13,506 bases of DNA from CAYOLL01 sp964404765 [NCBI: uncultured Gemmatimonadota bacterium] (GCA_964404765.1 CAYOLL010000076.1:1-13506), one strand, 5' to 3'; shown: positions 1 through 6,885, counted from the first letter of the stretch. Translations and numbers: made by a program. Notes: a model not told the origin generated them from the letters alone.

Positions 1-166
1 GCTGATGCCGCGCGGCAACAGTTCCTCGTTGCGGCTCGCCATGAATTACCTGTCGCTCATCGTCTCCACTCCACTCGTTACGCGCTTCGTCCCTTCGCGC
101 TCCACTCATTCCGTTTCGACGACTCGCTTTAGCTCATAGGTCAAGCCGGAACGAACAACCAACTGA
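1..166. other. Unresolved flank next to the NACHT gene
   Basis: No recognisable gene. On the minus strand an ATG at 42-40 opens a frame that runs off the window edge (14 codons, beginning MASRNEELLPRG). It is preceded by a weak ribosome-binding sequence (ACAGG, then six bases). A plus-strand frame is also open from base 1 to a TAG at 130-132. Neither has enough length to support a call. The middle part is rich in CTCCACTC-like words (around 64-76 and 100-108). This stretch lies directly downstream of the possible DGR variable region of the next gene, so a template repeat or reverse transcriptase, if present, would lie further left, outside the window. Confidence 0.25.
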
Positions 167-2830
167 CTACGGGACGAACACAAGGCGGAAGCCCACGCTG
201 TAGTCGCGATGGCCCGGGCTGTTGAGGTTGCGAAAGGCCGAACGAAAACTCTGCCCGTCGTAGAACCAGCTCCCGCCGCGTATCACGCGATTCGAACCGT
301 CAGCAGGCCCGGTGGGATTCTCTAAGATACCTTTCCCCAGGCATTCCGCATAGTATTCTCCGCTGAACCAATCCAGACACCATTCATAAACATTGCCGCT
401 CAAGTCCAGCAAGCCTTCAGGCGATGCACCATTCAAAAAAATACCGACCGGACTGGTATCGCGCAAGCCTAAACTGTCATTATTGCAGCGGCCGATCTCG
501 AACTCGTTGCCCCAGGGATAGCGTCGTCCATCAGCGCCGCGGGCGGCCCGCTCCCACTCCGCCTCGGTGGGCAGACGGATGTCCCGGCCGGTCATTTGGC
601 GCAGCCATTGACAATAAGCGCTGGCGTCCTCCCAACTCACATAGGTGACGGGGTGGCTGTCTTTGCCCTTGGGCGGTTTGCCGTCGGTCCAGTGCTGGGG
701 CGCAGTTTGGCCGGTCGCTTTGACAAAGATCTCGTACTGGGCATTGGTCACCGGCGTTTTGGCGATGGCGTAGGCGGATAGTTTAACCGGGTGTTGGGGT
801 TTTTCACGAGCGTACGCCTCTTTGTCGCTGTCGTCGCTGCCCATCATAAACCGACCGGCCGGGATCTGCGCCCACTCCGGCTCGCCGTAGGGCGGGCGCC
901 AGTAGCCCGCGTCTAACCAGGCCAGGGCCTCGGTCACGGCGGCCTTGCGGTTAATCATTGCTTTTAAAGCGTCGGTATTCTGATCGGCTAAGGGCAGGGG
1001 CGCGGCCACGGCCTGCCACAACTGCGCTTTCAGGTCGCGGATCAGGGCGGGCTCCACCCGGCCCGAGGTCACATCGCGCACGCACTCGGCGGCCAATATC
1101 CGGTTATGAAAGCGGGCCGGTTCTTCCGTCTGCCCGGCGATGGCCCGGATCAGCCGGCTGGGGCGCTTGGGCCCGCCATCGGCCAGATAACCGGCGGCCA
1201 GCAAGATGGCCTCGCGCCACCACGGGTTGGCCGTGCGGGCCAGAATGTAGGCGGTGGGATCGTCCTGGTCGGTCATGGCCCGGCCGGCCAGATATTCCTG
1301 AAAGGTCAGATGGGAAAAGCTGAACAAGGTCTGGCTGCGGGCGATGAGCAGCCCGGTGCGCTCCATGATGATGTGCAGAAAGCGGTCGGCGGCGGCCTGG
1401 GCCTCTATTTTTTTGCCGACCATTTCTTTAAAATAGCGGGTGGTGAGAAATTCGCGCAGGTCGGCTTTTTCGATGTCTTTCTGCTCCGCGTTGTGCATAT
1501 ACAGAGCCAGTTCCTGCAGGACATTAAGGCGCACTTCCACGCCGATGGAACCGCCGTCGGGCAGGATGGCCGGAAGCTGAATGTTGCGGGCTTCGTCGCG
1601 GGTCTCCAGCAGGGCTTTGATGACCACTTCGTACAGATCGGAGCGGCGGTCGGGCAGCTTGACCTGCTCGCGGTGCACCAGGGCAATGACGGTCAGCATC
1701 AGCGGGTTAATGGCCAAAGCCAGAATGCTGGGGTTGGCTTTGATGGCGGCCAGCAGATCGCGGGTTTGATTCCCGGCCTGGGCCTCGGCGCCGGCCGGGT
1801 TTTCGATCAGGCTATGGGCAATCTGGCGGTGCCAGTGGGTCAGGAACTGTTCCACATCGGCCAGGCTGAAATCCTGGATGGAGGCCAGGTCAAACTGTTC
1901 CTGCAGGCGGGCGTCGTCCTTGTAGCTGACCACGCGGCAGGTGACGATGTAGCGGGCTTTGGGATAGGCTTTGACCAGGCATTCCACCAGCTTGACCACG
2001 CGGCGCTGCAAGCCGGGATCGGCCACTTCGTCCAAGCCATCCAGCAGAACGACGGCCCGGCCTTCGCGCAGGGCGGCTTCAAAAAAATCCTCCGGCATCT
2101 CGGCCCGATGGCTGGTCAGCGTTTCCCGCAGCAGATCGAACAACAGGCCGTGCCCGTCGCAGGTATCATCGGCCGGATAGTTTTTGTGCAAAAAGACGCC
2201 CACCTGACGGAGATAGAGCAAAATGGGCAGATAACCGGATTCGTCTAAGCCCAGGCGGGCCGGCACGTTTCCGCCGGGCTTGACCAAATCTTTGGCGTAG
2301 AGCAGGGTCAGGTATTGCAGCAGCGTGGTTTTGCCGCTGCCCGGATCGCCCAGGATGGCTAATCGCCGCCGCTCGCCCAGCACTTCCGGCACCGGCACGC
2401 TGACGGTTTCGGTGCGTGTACGGTCTTCCATCTTAGCCCGCTCACCCGGGGCGCGTCCGGCTTCCTCGTCCAAGCCGTCCTCGCCAACACGGACAGTCCG
2501 CTCGCGCAAGGTACGCAGGGTGATGAAGATTTTTTCCAGCTCGATGGTGACCGGCTTGCCCCCGGCATGGATGCCCTGCTGCGGCAAGTATTGGTTGTGG
2601 GCGATCAGGTGTTGGGCGTAGCGCTGGAGTTCCGGCGTTTCCGGCAATTGCGCCGAGGTGGGCGCGGTGAGAACCCGCTCCAGCTTGGCCAGCTCGATTT
2701 CCGTTTCTTCGATCTGTTTGTCTAACTGGAACTTGATTGCTTCGGCAGCCTCAATCACCCGGGCTTTGCGCAGCCGGGTCAGCTTTTCTTGCCAAAGTTT
2801 CCATGTTTTTTGAAGGTCTTGTCGGGCCAT
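167..2830 (-). CDS. NACHT-domain STAND NTPase with C-terminal FGE-sulfatase-like (C-type-lectin fold) domain
   Basis: An 887-residue cytoplasmic protein without signal peptide or membrane segments. Residues 1-57 are charged and helical (a likely coiled coil, resembling short N-terminal modules of other bacterial conflict proteins). The NACHT NTPase follows, with Walker A GDPGSGKTTL at 161-170, Walker B VVLLDGLDEV at 260-269 and a sensor-like YIVTCR at 294-299. The helical part contains the family motif FSHLTFQEYLAG. Residues 652-887 are an FGE-sulfatase/SUMF1-like domain, recognised by IPAGRFMMGS, RLPTEAEWERAARG, PWGN, LSGNVYEW and RVIRGGSW. The catalytic cysteine pair of true formylglycine-generating enzymes, expected just after GGSW, is absent, so the domain is more likely a binding module. 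By family knowledge such STAND proteins sense a ligand and switch on an effector in defence or signalling; that role is inferred here. The ATG at 2830 has AAGAAAGG upstream at good spacing. The gene is transcribed alone, toward the window edge. Confidence 0.9.
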   Translation of the reverse strand: MARQDLQKTWKLWQEKLTRLRKARVIEAAEAIKFQLDKQIEETEIELAKLERVLTAPTSAQLPETPELQRYAQHLIAHNQYLPQQGIHAGGKPVTIELEKIFITLRTLRERTVRVGEDGLDEEAGRAPGERAKMEDRTRTETVSVPVPEVLGERRRLAILGDPGSGKTTLLQYLTLLYAKDLVKPGGNVPARLGLDESGYLPILLYLRQVGVFLHKNYPADDTCDGHGLLFDLLRETLTSHRAEMPEDFFEAALREGRAVVLLDGLDEVADPGLQRRVVKLVECLVKAYPKARYIVTCRVVSYKDDARLQEQFDLASIQDFSLADVEQFLTHWHRQIAHSLIENPAGAEAQAGNQTRDLLAAIKANPSILALAINPLMLTVIALVHREQVKLPDRRSDLYEVVIKALLETRDEARNIQLPAILPDGGSIGVEVRLNVLQELALYMHNAEQKDIEKADLREFLTTRYFKEMVGKKIEAQAAADRFLHIIMERTGLLIARSQTLFSFSHLTFQEYLAGRAMTDQDDPTAYILARTANPWWREAILLAAGYLADGGPKRPSRLIRAIAGQTEEPARFHNRILAAECVRDVTSGRVEPALIRDLKAQLWQAVAAPLPLADQNTDALKAMINRKAAVTEALAWLDAGYWRPPYGEPEWAQIPAGRFMMGSDDSDKEAYAREKPQHPVKLSAYAIAKTPVTNAQYEIFVKATGQTAPQHWTDGKPPKGKDSHPVTYVSWEDASAYCQWLRQMTGRDIRLPTEAEWERAARGADGRRYPWGNEFEIGRCNNDSLGLRDTSPVGIFLNGASPEGLLDLSGNVYEWCLDWFSGEYYAECLGKGILENPTGPADGSNRVIRGGSWFYDGQSFRSAFRNLNSPGHRDYSVGFRLVFVP
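185..289 (-). other. Possible DGR variable region at the 3' end of the NACHT-FGE gene
   Basis: These codons encode residues 848-882, from RVIRGGSW to VGFR. The frame of constant residues (RGGSW, then GQ, R, A, RN, SPG, R, VGFR) matches C-type-lectin DGR targets in which constant residues alternate with AAY-derived positions. Candidate variable codons are TTC TAC GAC after GGSW, AGT TTT after GQ, TTT after SA, CTC AAC after RN, CAT after SPG, and GAC TAC AGC before VGFR. All end in C or T, as expected if a template carries AAC or AAT at those places and only adenines mutate. No reverse transcriptase or template repeat is in the window, so this is a hypothesis. F, Y, D, N, H and AGY serine codons end in a pyrimidine anyway, which weakens the argument. 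Confidence 0.4.
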
Positions 2831-2850
2831 GTGTTGCCTTTCTTTTTAGT

Positions 2851-2963
2851 TAACTTCTCAAAAAATGCTGGTAGAAACGAACCTTGCGAAGGCTTCATTG
2901 CTTGATTTCACAAGTTTCGAACAAAAGCCTTCGCAAGGTTTGCCAACGGTTATTGAGAAGTTA
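2851..2963. repeat. Imperfect long-hairpin repeat, copy 1 (AACCTTGCGAAGG family)
   Basis: A 113-bp imperfect palindrome. Its outer arms are TAACTTCTCAA at 2851-2861 and the reverse complement ending at 2963. Its inner arms AACCTTGCGAAGGC (2880-2893) and GCCTTCGCAAGGTT (2927-2940) are perfect, with about 33 bp between them. It begins 20 bp upstream of the NACHT start codon, so its hairpin would sit in the promoter or leader of that gene. It is a non-coding mobile-repeat type (REP/MITE-like); no transposase is nearby. Confidence 0.85.
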
Positions 2964-2972
2964 CTTTGCTTG

Positions 2973-3109
2973 GTAATTGTTCAAAAAGTGTTGGTAAAGC
3001 CAAACCTTGCGAAGGTTAAACTTGCAGCGGATGCTAATATTTTCAGGGCTTTTACAGACTTACAGACGGGAGCCTTCGCAAGGTTTGCCGACGGTTATTG
3101 AGAAGTTAC
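2973..3109. repeat. Imperfect long-hairpin repeat, copy 2 (AACCTTGCGAAGG family)
   Basis: A second, diverged copy 10 bp from the first. Left arm GTAATTGTTCAAAAAG starts at 2973, the inner arm AACCTTGCGAAGGTT is at 3003-3017, and the opposing CCTTCGCAAGGTT is at 3073-3085. The outer right arm ends in GAGAAGTTAC at 3109. The right halves of copies 1 and 2 (2926-2972 and 3071-3117, 47 bp) differ by one base, while left halves and loops are much more diverged. The same core also occurs inside metH at 12442-12474. Confidence 0.85.
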
Positions 3110-3244
3110 TTTGCTTGCGCATAACTTCAACAGTTCCAACCAATTAAACCCTTAGGGTCTATGCTTAAAAGTTAAAAATTTTATGCTTGAATGTGTTAAG
3201 TAAGTTACCAGAGGTTATTGAGGGGATACATTTTTTTACGTCTC

Positions 3245-3326
3245 ACAGGCCGCCCCGATGGGGCTAATTCGGATGTAGTAAGCTTTCTACCTACAAACAG
3301 GCCGCCCTTACCAGGGCTTGAGAACA
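3245..3326. repeat. Two diverged hairpin repeats starting ACAGGCCGCCC
   Basis: The word ACAGGCCGCCC occurs at 3245-3255 and 3297-3307. Each is followed by a small hairpin: GCCCC-GAT-GGGGC-type at 3252-3264 and GCCCT-TACC-AGGGC at 3304-3317. The two copies lie about 52 bp apart in the same orientation, in AT-rich DNA without a gene. The region from about 3118 to 3244 shows nothing else that I recognise. Confidence 0.55.
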
Positions 3327-3399
3327 GGTCAATCGTCCAAATGCGGAAGTTATTTAATACGCAATACTTATTACTCTGTAAAATAAATTTCTATATAAC

Positions 3400-3464
3400 C
3401 TCACGCAAAGGCGCAAAGCCGCTAAGAAAGCAAAAGCCGATTTTTCTTTGCGCCTTGGCGTGAG
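3400..3464. repeat. Inverted repeat with 19-bp arms (CTCACGCAAAGGCGCAAAG)
   Basis: Left arm CTCACGCAAAGGCGCAAAG is at 3400-3418. Right arm CTTTGCGCCTTGGCGTGAG at 3446-3464 is its reverse complement with one mismatch, and 27 bp separate them. It lies downstream of the ABC transporter gene on the minus strand. There is no T-run after the stem on that side, so a classical Rho-independent terminator is not shown. Next to it, at about 3498-3522, is another repeat-like stretch with CTTAGTG and CTTTAGTGG. Confidence 0.75.
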
Positions 3465-3550
3465 ACAAGAGATATTAAAAAATTTAATTTACAGTGTACT
3501 TAGTGTTTTCGTGCTTTAGTGGCGGGTCTTGAATTTTTCAGGTAAGCCCG

Positions 3551-5743
3551 TTAGGATGCTTTTTTCTCAGTAATCCCCAGCAACTCATCCAGTCTTTTCT
3601 GGATTTGGCGTTCCAGACGCTCTACGACTTGCGGCGAGGCTTTGCGAATCATGTGCATAAATTGGTACCGGCGCAGCGAGATAAAAACGGACGGCGTCCG
3701 GGTGCGAATGGTGGCGCTGCGCGGCGTCTCATTAATCAGCGCAATTTCGCCAAAGTAGTCGCCGTCTTGCAGCGCCGTGACCCGGCTTTCGCTGCCATCC
3801 TCATTGGTGACAAAAACATCTACCGTGCCGCGCACGATGATATAAAAACGATCCCCAATATCGCCTTGATAAACCACAGCGCGATCCGCCGGATAGCTCT
3901 CTGTTACGAATAAAGCGACCATTTCTTGCAGTAAGCTGCTATCCAGGTCCTGCAGAATTGTAATTTTTCGCATCCACTCGAGTTCGATCTCAAAATGATC
4001 ACCGTCTTTGCTAAGTGTAACGCCGCTTTGCTTTTGCCACAACTGCTTATAAATCCCATTTTCATCCTGCAGCAACGTATTATGGTTGCCATGCTCCATC
4101 AGCCGTCCATGATCTAACACAAAGATTCGATCCATATTTTGGACCGAGGCCAGGCGGTGCGTCACACAGATTGTCGTCCGCCCGCGCCCGATCCGCTCCA
4201 GCGTGGCATTTATGGCCGATTCGGTTACGGAGTCCAGAGCCGAGGTCGCTTCATCCAGAATTAAAATTTGCGGGTTACGAATAATGGCGCGCGCAATGGC
4301 AATGCGCTGTCGCTGGCCGCCGGACAAGCTGACGCCGCGTTCCCCCACCGCGGTGTCATATCCTTTGGGCAAGCGACTGATATAATCGTGGATTTCCGCG
4401 GCGCGCGCGGCGGTTTCCACATCGGCGTCGGTCGCTTCAATGCGGCCAAGCCGGATATTTTCCCGAATCGTGGTGTTGAACAAAAAATTATCCTGCAAAA
4501 CCACCGCTGTTTGCAGCCGGATTGAATCGGAAGTCGCCGCGCTAAGATCATGTTCGTCAAAACGGATGCAGCCTTTATTCGGGATATAAAGTTTGAGGAT
4601 CAGATTAAGAATTGTGCTTTTCCCGGAACCGCTACTGCCTACAAACGCCACCATTTCGCCACGATGAATTTTAAAGGAGACTTCGCTGAGCACGGGTTGG
4701 TCGCCCGTATAGCTAAAGGTTACGTCATCAAATTGAATGGCCCGCGCCAAAGTGGGTATCGGCTGAACGGCATCCATTTTTTGCGGGCTCTGACTCAGCA
4801 ATTCATCGACGCGTTGAATTCCGGACGAGGCCTGGACAAAATGCGGGAAAAGGCCGGCAAAGTTGCCCGTTACCTGACTTAAGCTTAAAAACAAGGCGTG
4901 AATGGAGATAAATGAGCCAACCGAGAGCTGATCACGAAAAACTAAAATAGCGCCGATTCCCAAAAATAGAATTTCCAGGATTTGAATGGCGATTTCGGAT
5001 GTGCGCTCCATCACAAAGCCCAGAAAATATGAGCGGACACCCGTTAAAAAAAGTAAGTCCAGCATCTTGCGGAACCGACGTGAAAACAGCTCGTTCAGGC
5101 TGAAGATCTTTAGCACGGTTTGGGCCATGATATTTTCTTGCAATGTGCTGGCGACGCGGGCTTGTTCTTCTTTGGTGCGATAGCTGGTGGACAATGCCCG
5201 CGCCTGCCATATCTGCGGTGCAATCAGACATATCGGCAGCCCAATGATGGCCAGTAATGCCATGTGCCATTCCATTAAAAGCAGCGGCACAGAGCTAAAA
5301 CCAATGGCCAGGATTGAATACGCCCCGACCGGCAGGGCGTAGAGCATGGCATTTTCTATCGAGGAGAGGTCGGTGGAAAAACGCGTGGTAATATCGCCCA
5401 CTTTGGTGCGGTTAAAAAAGCTCATGGGCAACCGCTGCAAATGCATATAGAGCTTCAAGCGAAGCTGATTAATGACCCCATTACTGACATAGGCATAAAG
5501 GTAGTCGCGGCCAACTGCGATTGCTGAGCGGAGGAACGCAGCTAAAACCAGCGCAACTAAAATCTGGATCAGCAGCACCCAATTCCGCGGTGTCAGCGCA
5601 TCATCAATTAAAAATTTAAAACTCAGGCGCAGACCGGTGTTGATGCATATATCGCAGATCATGCCGACCAGCAACAGAAACAAATGCTTTGGATATTGCC
5701 GCAAATATGATACAAGACGGAAAACGACTTGTAGAACGCTCAT
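3551..5743 (-). CDS. ABC exporter half-transporter (TMD-NBD) with C-terminal cyclic-nucleotide-binding domain
   Basis: A 730-residue MsbA/LmrA-type ABC exporter subunit of the inner membrane, expected to work as a homodimer. Residues 1-300 hold the six-helix transmembrane domain. The NBD has Walker A GSSGSGKST (369-377), a Q-loop near Q417, signature VSLSGGQRQR (471-480), Walker B with LILDEATSALD, and the switch histidine in VTHR (H529). About 40 residues later a cNMP-binding domain follows, with VVYQGDIGDRFYIIVRG and a phosphate-binding cassette FGEIALINETPRSATI (664-679). The glutamate and arginine that contact the cyclic phosphate are both present, so cyclic-nucleotide gating of export or of membrane association is plausible. 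The substrate is unknown. An upstream TTG at 5773 keeps the frame open, but the protein from the ATG at 5743 begins like family members, and CGAGGGG lies just upstream though closely spaced. Confidence 0.9.
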   Translation of the reverse strand: MSVLQVVFRLVSYLRQYPKHLFLLLVGMICDICINTGLRLSFKFLIDDALTPRNWVLLIQILVALVLAAFLRSAIAVGRDYLYAYVSNGVINQLRLKLYMHLQRLPMSFFNRTKVGDITTRFSTDLSSIENAMLYALPVGAYSILAIGFSSVPLLLMEWHMALLAIIGLPICLIAPQIWQARALSTSYRTKEEQARVASTLQENIMAQTVLKIFSLNELFSRRFRKMLDLLFLTGVRSYFLGFVMERTSEIAIQILEILFLGIGAILVFRDQLSVGSFISIHALFLSLSQVTGNFAGLFPHFVQASSGIQRVDELLSQSPQKMDAVQPIPTLARAIQFDDVTFSYTGDQPVLSEVSFKIHRGEMVAFVGSSGSGKSTILNLILKLYIPNKGCIRFDEHDLSAATSDSIRLQTAVVLQDNFLFNTTIRENIRLGRIEATDADVETAARAAEIHDYISRLPKGYDTAVGERGVSLSGGQRQRIAIARAIIRNPQILILDEATSALDSVTESAINATLERIGRGRTTICVTHRLASVQNMDRIFVLDHGRLMEHGNHNTLLQDENGIYKQLWQKQSGVTLSKDGDHFEIELEWMRKITILQDLDSSLLQEMVALFVTESYPADRAVVYQGDIGDRFYIIVRGTVDVFVTNEDGSESRVTALQDGDYFGEIALINETPRSATIRTRTPSVFISLRRYQFMHMIRKASPQVVERLERQIQKRLDELLGITEKKAS

Positions 5744-5776
5744 GGCCCCTCGGATCGCACAACGTCTAAACAAGAG

Positions 5777-5811
5777 TCAGTCAATTATATAACGGTAAAT
5801 TTACCACAAAC
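5777..5811 (-). promoter_or_regulatory. Possible promoter with a 12-bp palindrome, ABC transporter gene
   Basis: On the minus strand a perfect TATAAT lies at 5789-5784, about 40 bp upstream of the chosen ATG. No good -35 is present at 17 bp (AGTTTG at best). A perfect palindrome GGTAAATTTACC at 5794-5805 lies in the spacer between these positions, where an operator would block polymerase. AT-rich DNA produces such boxes by chance, so this stays tentative. Confidence 0.3.
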
Positions 5812-5954
5812 TGTGTTTTAATACTATAGCAGTAAAAATCAAATTGCGCAAGCCAATTGCCACCAACAAAAGACACATCTTAACCCTTAAATTTGATTGC
5901 AAGATTTGTCCTTTCTCCAATCTCTCAAATTTGTTATATTGCATGGCCTATTTT

Positions 5955-6139
5955 CCTGAATAATTCATAAACGCAAGAGACGCAAACGGCGCAAACGACG
6001 CAACCGCTTGATTTGTTTTAAATTAGCTGAGCTTTAAAAGATCGGGTTGTCTCACAATCCATTTTTCAGATATAAATTCGCAACTTGCGTCTTTAGCGTC
6101 AATTGCGACGTTTGCGTTAAGATTTGTGAATAATTCAGG
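5955..6139. repeat. 185-bp imperfect palindrome (MITE-like)
   Basis: The ends CCTGAATAATTCA (5955-5967) and TGAATAATTCAGG (6127-6139) are inverted repeats with one mismatch. Inside, the left arm carries repeated ACGCAA words (ACGCAAGAGACGCAAACGG and on to about 6003). The right arm carries the complementary TTGCGTC and TTTGCGT words (about 6083-6119). TTTT flanks both sides (5951-5954 and 6140-6143), which could be a target duplication but is low complexity. It ends just before the first metH fragment. Between 5812 and 5950 I see nothing identifiable. Confidence 0.7.
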
Positions 6140-6160
6140 TTTTAGACTTTAGGACTTGAC

Positions 6161-6199
6161 ACGCATTCGGAGATCATCGCCGCCATCAATTGCAATTAT
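6161..6199 (+). pseudogene. metH 5' fragment 1 (codons about 61-73)
   Basis: Read in frame, this stretch encodes THSEIIAAINCNY, then TAA. It aligns to [13 protein letters not shown] of the complete metH downstream: 31 of 39 bases and 7 of 13 residues match. The core CGGAGATCATCGCCG-CATC matches 19 of 20 bases. A weaker likeness may continue left to about 6145, where the palindromic element ends. The right end falls at the same metH codon as fragment 3. It stands 30 bp upstream of the antitoxin start. Confidence 0.7.
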
Positions 6200-6229
6200 T
6201 AATTATTTGTGATTTGAAAGGAGTTTTCC

Positions 6230-6466
6230 ATGCCCATGCTATCTATTAAGGTTGATGTGAAGCAAGTCGTTGATCTCATCAACCAATTGGATCAAAAAAG
6301 CAAGCGAATTGTGTTTGACCGTCTCAAGGCTGAGGTCATGTCCAAAAAATGGGACAAGCTGTTAGCCCGAATAGACAAGCGACTTAAGCAATTCCCCATT
6401 GACGATGAGGAAATTGAGCAGGAGGTGGAGCGTGCCCGCGAAGAAATTGCCGCGCGTCGTCATTGA
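6230..6466 (+). CDS. Small antitoxin-like protein of a type II (PIN-type) toxin-antitoxin pair
   Basis: A 78-residue, highly charged, mostly helical protein. It has the pattern common in antitoxins of PIN-domain toxins: an N-terminal part rich in hydrophobic heptads (VKQVVDLINQLDQKSKRIVF), KKWDKLLARIDKR in the middle, and an acidic tail FPIDDEEIEQEVERAREE that usually wraps the toxin. GAAAGGAG lies 7-8 bp before the ATG; a second in-frame ATG two codons later is a possible alternative. It should neutralise a toxin RNase and repress its own operon. Only the first codons of the overlapping toxin remain, so it is an orphan here. The family call rests on pattern and context, not on a decisive motif. 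Confidence 0.65.
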   Translation: MPMLSIKVDVKQVVDLINQLDQKSKRIVFDRLKAEVMSKKWDKLLARIDKRLKQFPIDDEEIEQEVERAREEIAARRH

Positions 6467-6473
6467 CACCGAT
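6432..6473 (+). pseudogene. Truncated start of a PIN-domain toxin
   Basis: A GTG at 6432 inside the antitoxin 3' end opens VPAKKLPRVVIDT. RVVIDT followed by N is the usual first strand and first catalytic aspartate of PIN toxins, and overlap with the antitoxin end is the usual operon layout. After about 13 codons the likeness stops at about 6470 and metH fragment 2 begins in another frame. The frame stays open to 6752 but what follows does not look like a PIN domain. I read this as a toxin destroyed by the rearrangement. Confidence 0.55.
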
Positions 6474-6474
6474 G

Positions 6475-6531
6475 GCTTTGGACGAAATAGGCTTTCGCGG
6501 CAAGCAGCTCAAGGCGCATCCGCATGGCCTG
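6475..6531 (+). pseudogene. metH 5' fragment 2 (codons about 33-51)
   Basis: The frame reads ALDEIGFRGKQLKAHPHGL, aligning to [19 protein letters not shown] of the intact metH, with 13 of 19 residues identical. The likeness ends after the leucine at 6531, and the next bases lead to the TumA ribosome-binding site. An ATG at 6472 makes this a 27-codon ORF ending at 6555; I do not think it is a functional gene. Its left end falls at the same metH codon as fragment 3. It is the more diverged of the two fragments covering this part of metH. Confidence 0.75.
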
Positions 6532-6567
6532 ACAACACTTGTTTGCTTAAATTGAAAGGACAAGACT

Positions 6568-6885
6568 ATGCCTCAACAACTCACATCGTTTCATGTATTG
6601 AACTCCTTTGCCGAAACGCTGGTCGTTCGGCAAAAATATCGCACACCCGAAGACGCTTTGCGTGGATTGGCGTTGGCGGCGGTGCAGGAAAAAACCCGTT
6701 ACTACCGCCGCCGCATTCATCGGTTGGAAAAGAAATACGGCCTGGCGTTTGATGATTTTACGTCGCGCCTGCGCGGACGGGCCACGCCCAAAGAGGAAGA
6801 TGACTGGCTGGAATGGCACTCCGCCTTAGATATGCTGGCCGATTGGCAAACCGTTTATCAGGACTTGAGCCATGCCGCAAGTTGA
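6568..6885 (+). CDS. tumA: TumA-like antitoxin
   Basis: A 105-residue protein beginning PQQLTSFHVLNSFAETLVVR. It carries RTPEDALRGLALAAV, KTRYYRRRIHRLEKKYGL and a tail with GRATPKEEDDWLEW and MLADW. These features match the antitoxin-side partner that regularly precedes TumE-family (formerly DUF6516) toxins. It should bind the toxin and probably its own promoter; DNA binding is not evident from a helix-turn-helix motif here. GAAAGGA lies 7 bp before the ATG. The stop overlaps the next gene by 14 bp, the usual layout for a translationally coupled pair. The gene starts 36 bp after metH fragment 2. Family assignment is from memory of the sequence pattern. Confidence 0.75.
   Translation: MPQQLTSFHVLNSFAETLVVRQKYRTPEDALRGLALAAVQEKTRYYRRRIHRLEKKYGLAFDDFTSRLRGRATPKEEDDWLEWHSALDMLADWQTVYQDLSHAAS

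Noticed and set aside
1106-2248. 380-codon plus-strand frame opposite the NACHT gene
   Set aside because: Antisense shadow of a well-supported gene; the product is glycine- and glutamine-rich without a recognisable domain.
2865-3101. 78-codon plus-strand frame in the repeat region
   Set aside because: It is made of the hairpin repeats themselves (LAKASLL, NLAKVKL) and has no separate support.
2851-3117. Possible CRISPR array from the repeated AACCTTGCGAAGG words
   Set aside because: The words alternate in orientation as hairpin arms, spacing is irregular, there are only two units and no cas gene is present.
3218-3463. 81-codon plus-strand frame upstream of the ABC gene end
   Set aside because: It runs through repeat DNA (ACAGGCCGCCC copies and the CTCACGCAAAGG inverted repeat) and does not resemble a protein.
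3400-3464. Rho-independent terminator of the ABC gene
   Set aside because: The inverted repeat is strong but the loop is long (27 bp) and no T-run follows on the minus strand. It fits a dispersed repeat better.
5744-5773. TTG start at 5773 for the ABC transporter
   Set aside because: No ribosome-binding sequence precedes it. The ten added residues are basic and do not resemble the family start, while the ATG at 5743 gives a normal N-terminus.
6156-6184. Perfect TTGACA before the antitoxin gene as a -35 box
   Set aside because: The sequence 17 bp downstream is GCCGCC, not a -10 box, and most of this stretch is explained by metH fragment 1.
6399-6752. 117-codon plus-strand frame across the antitoxin end, the PIN remnant and the TumA start
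   Set aside because: It joins a real toxin start to out-of-frame metH and tumA sequence. Only the first codons after 6432 look meaningful.
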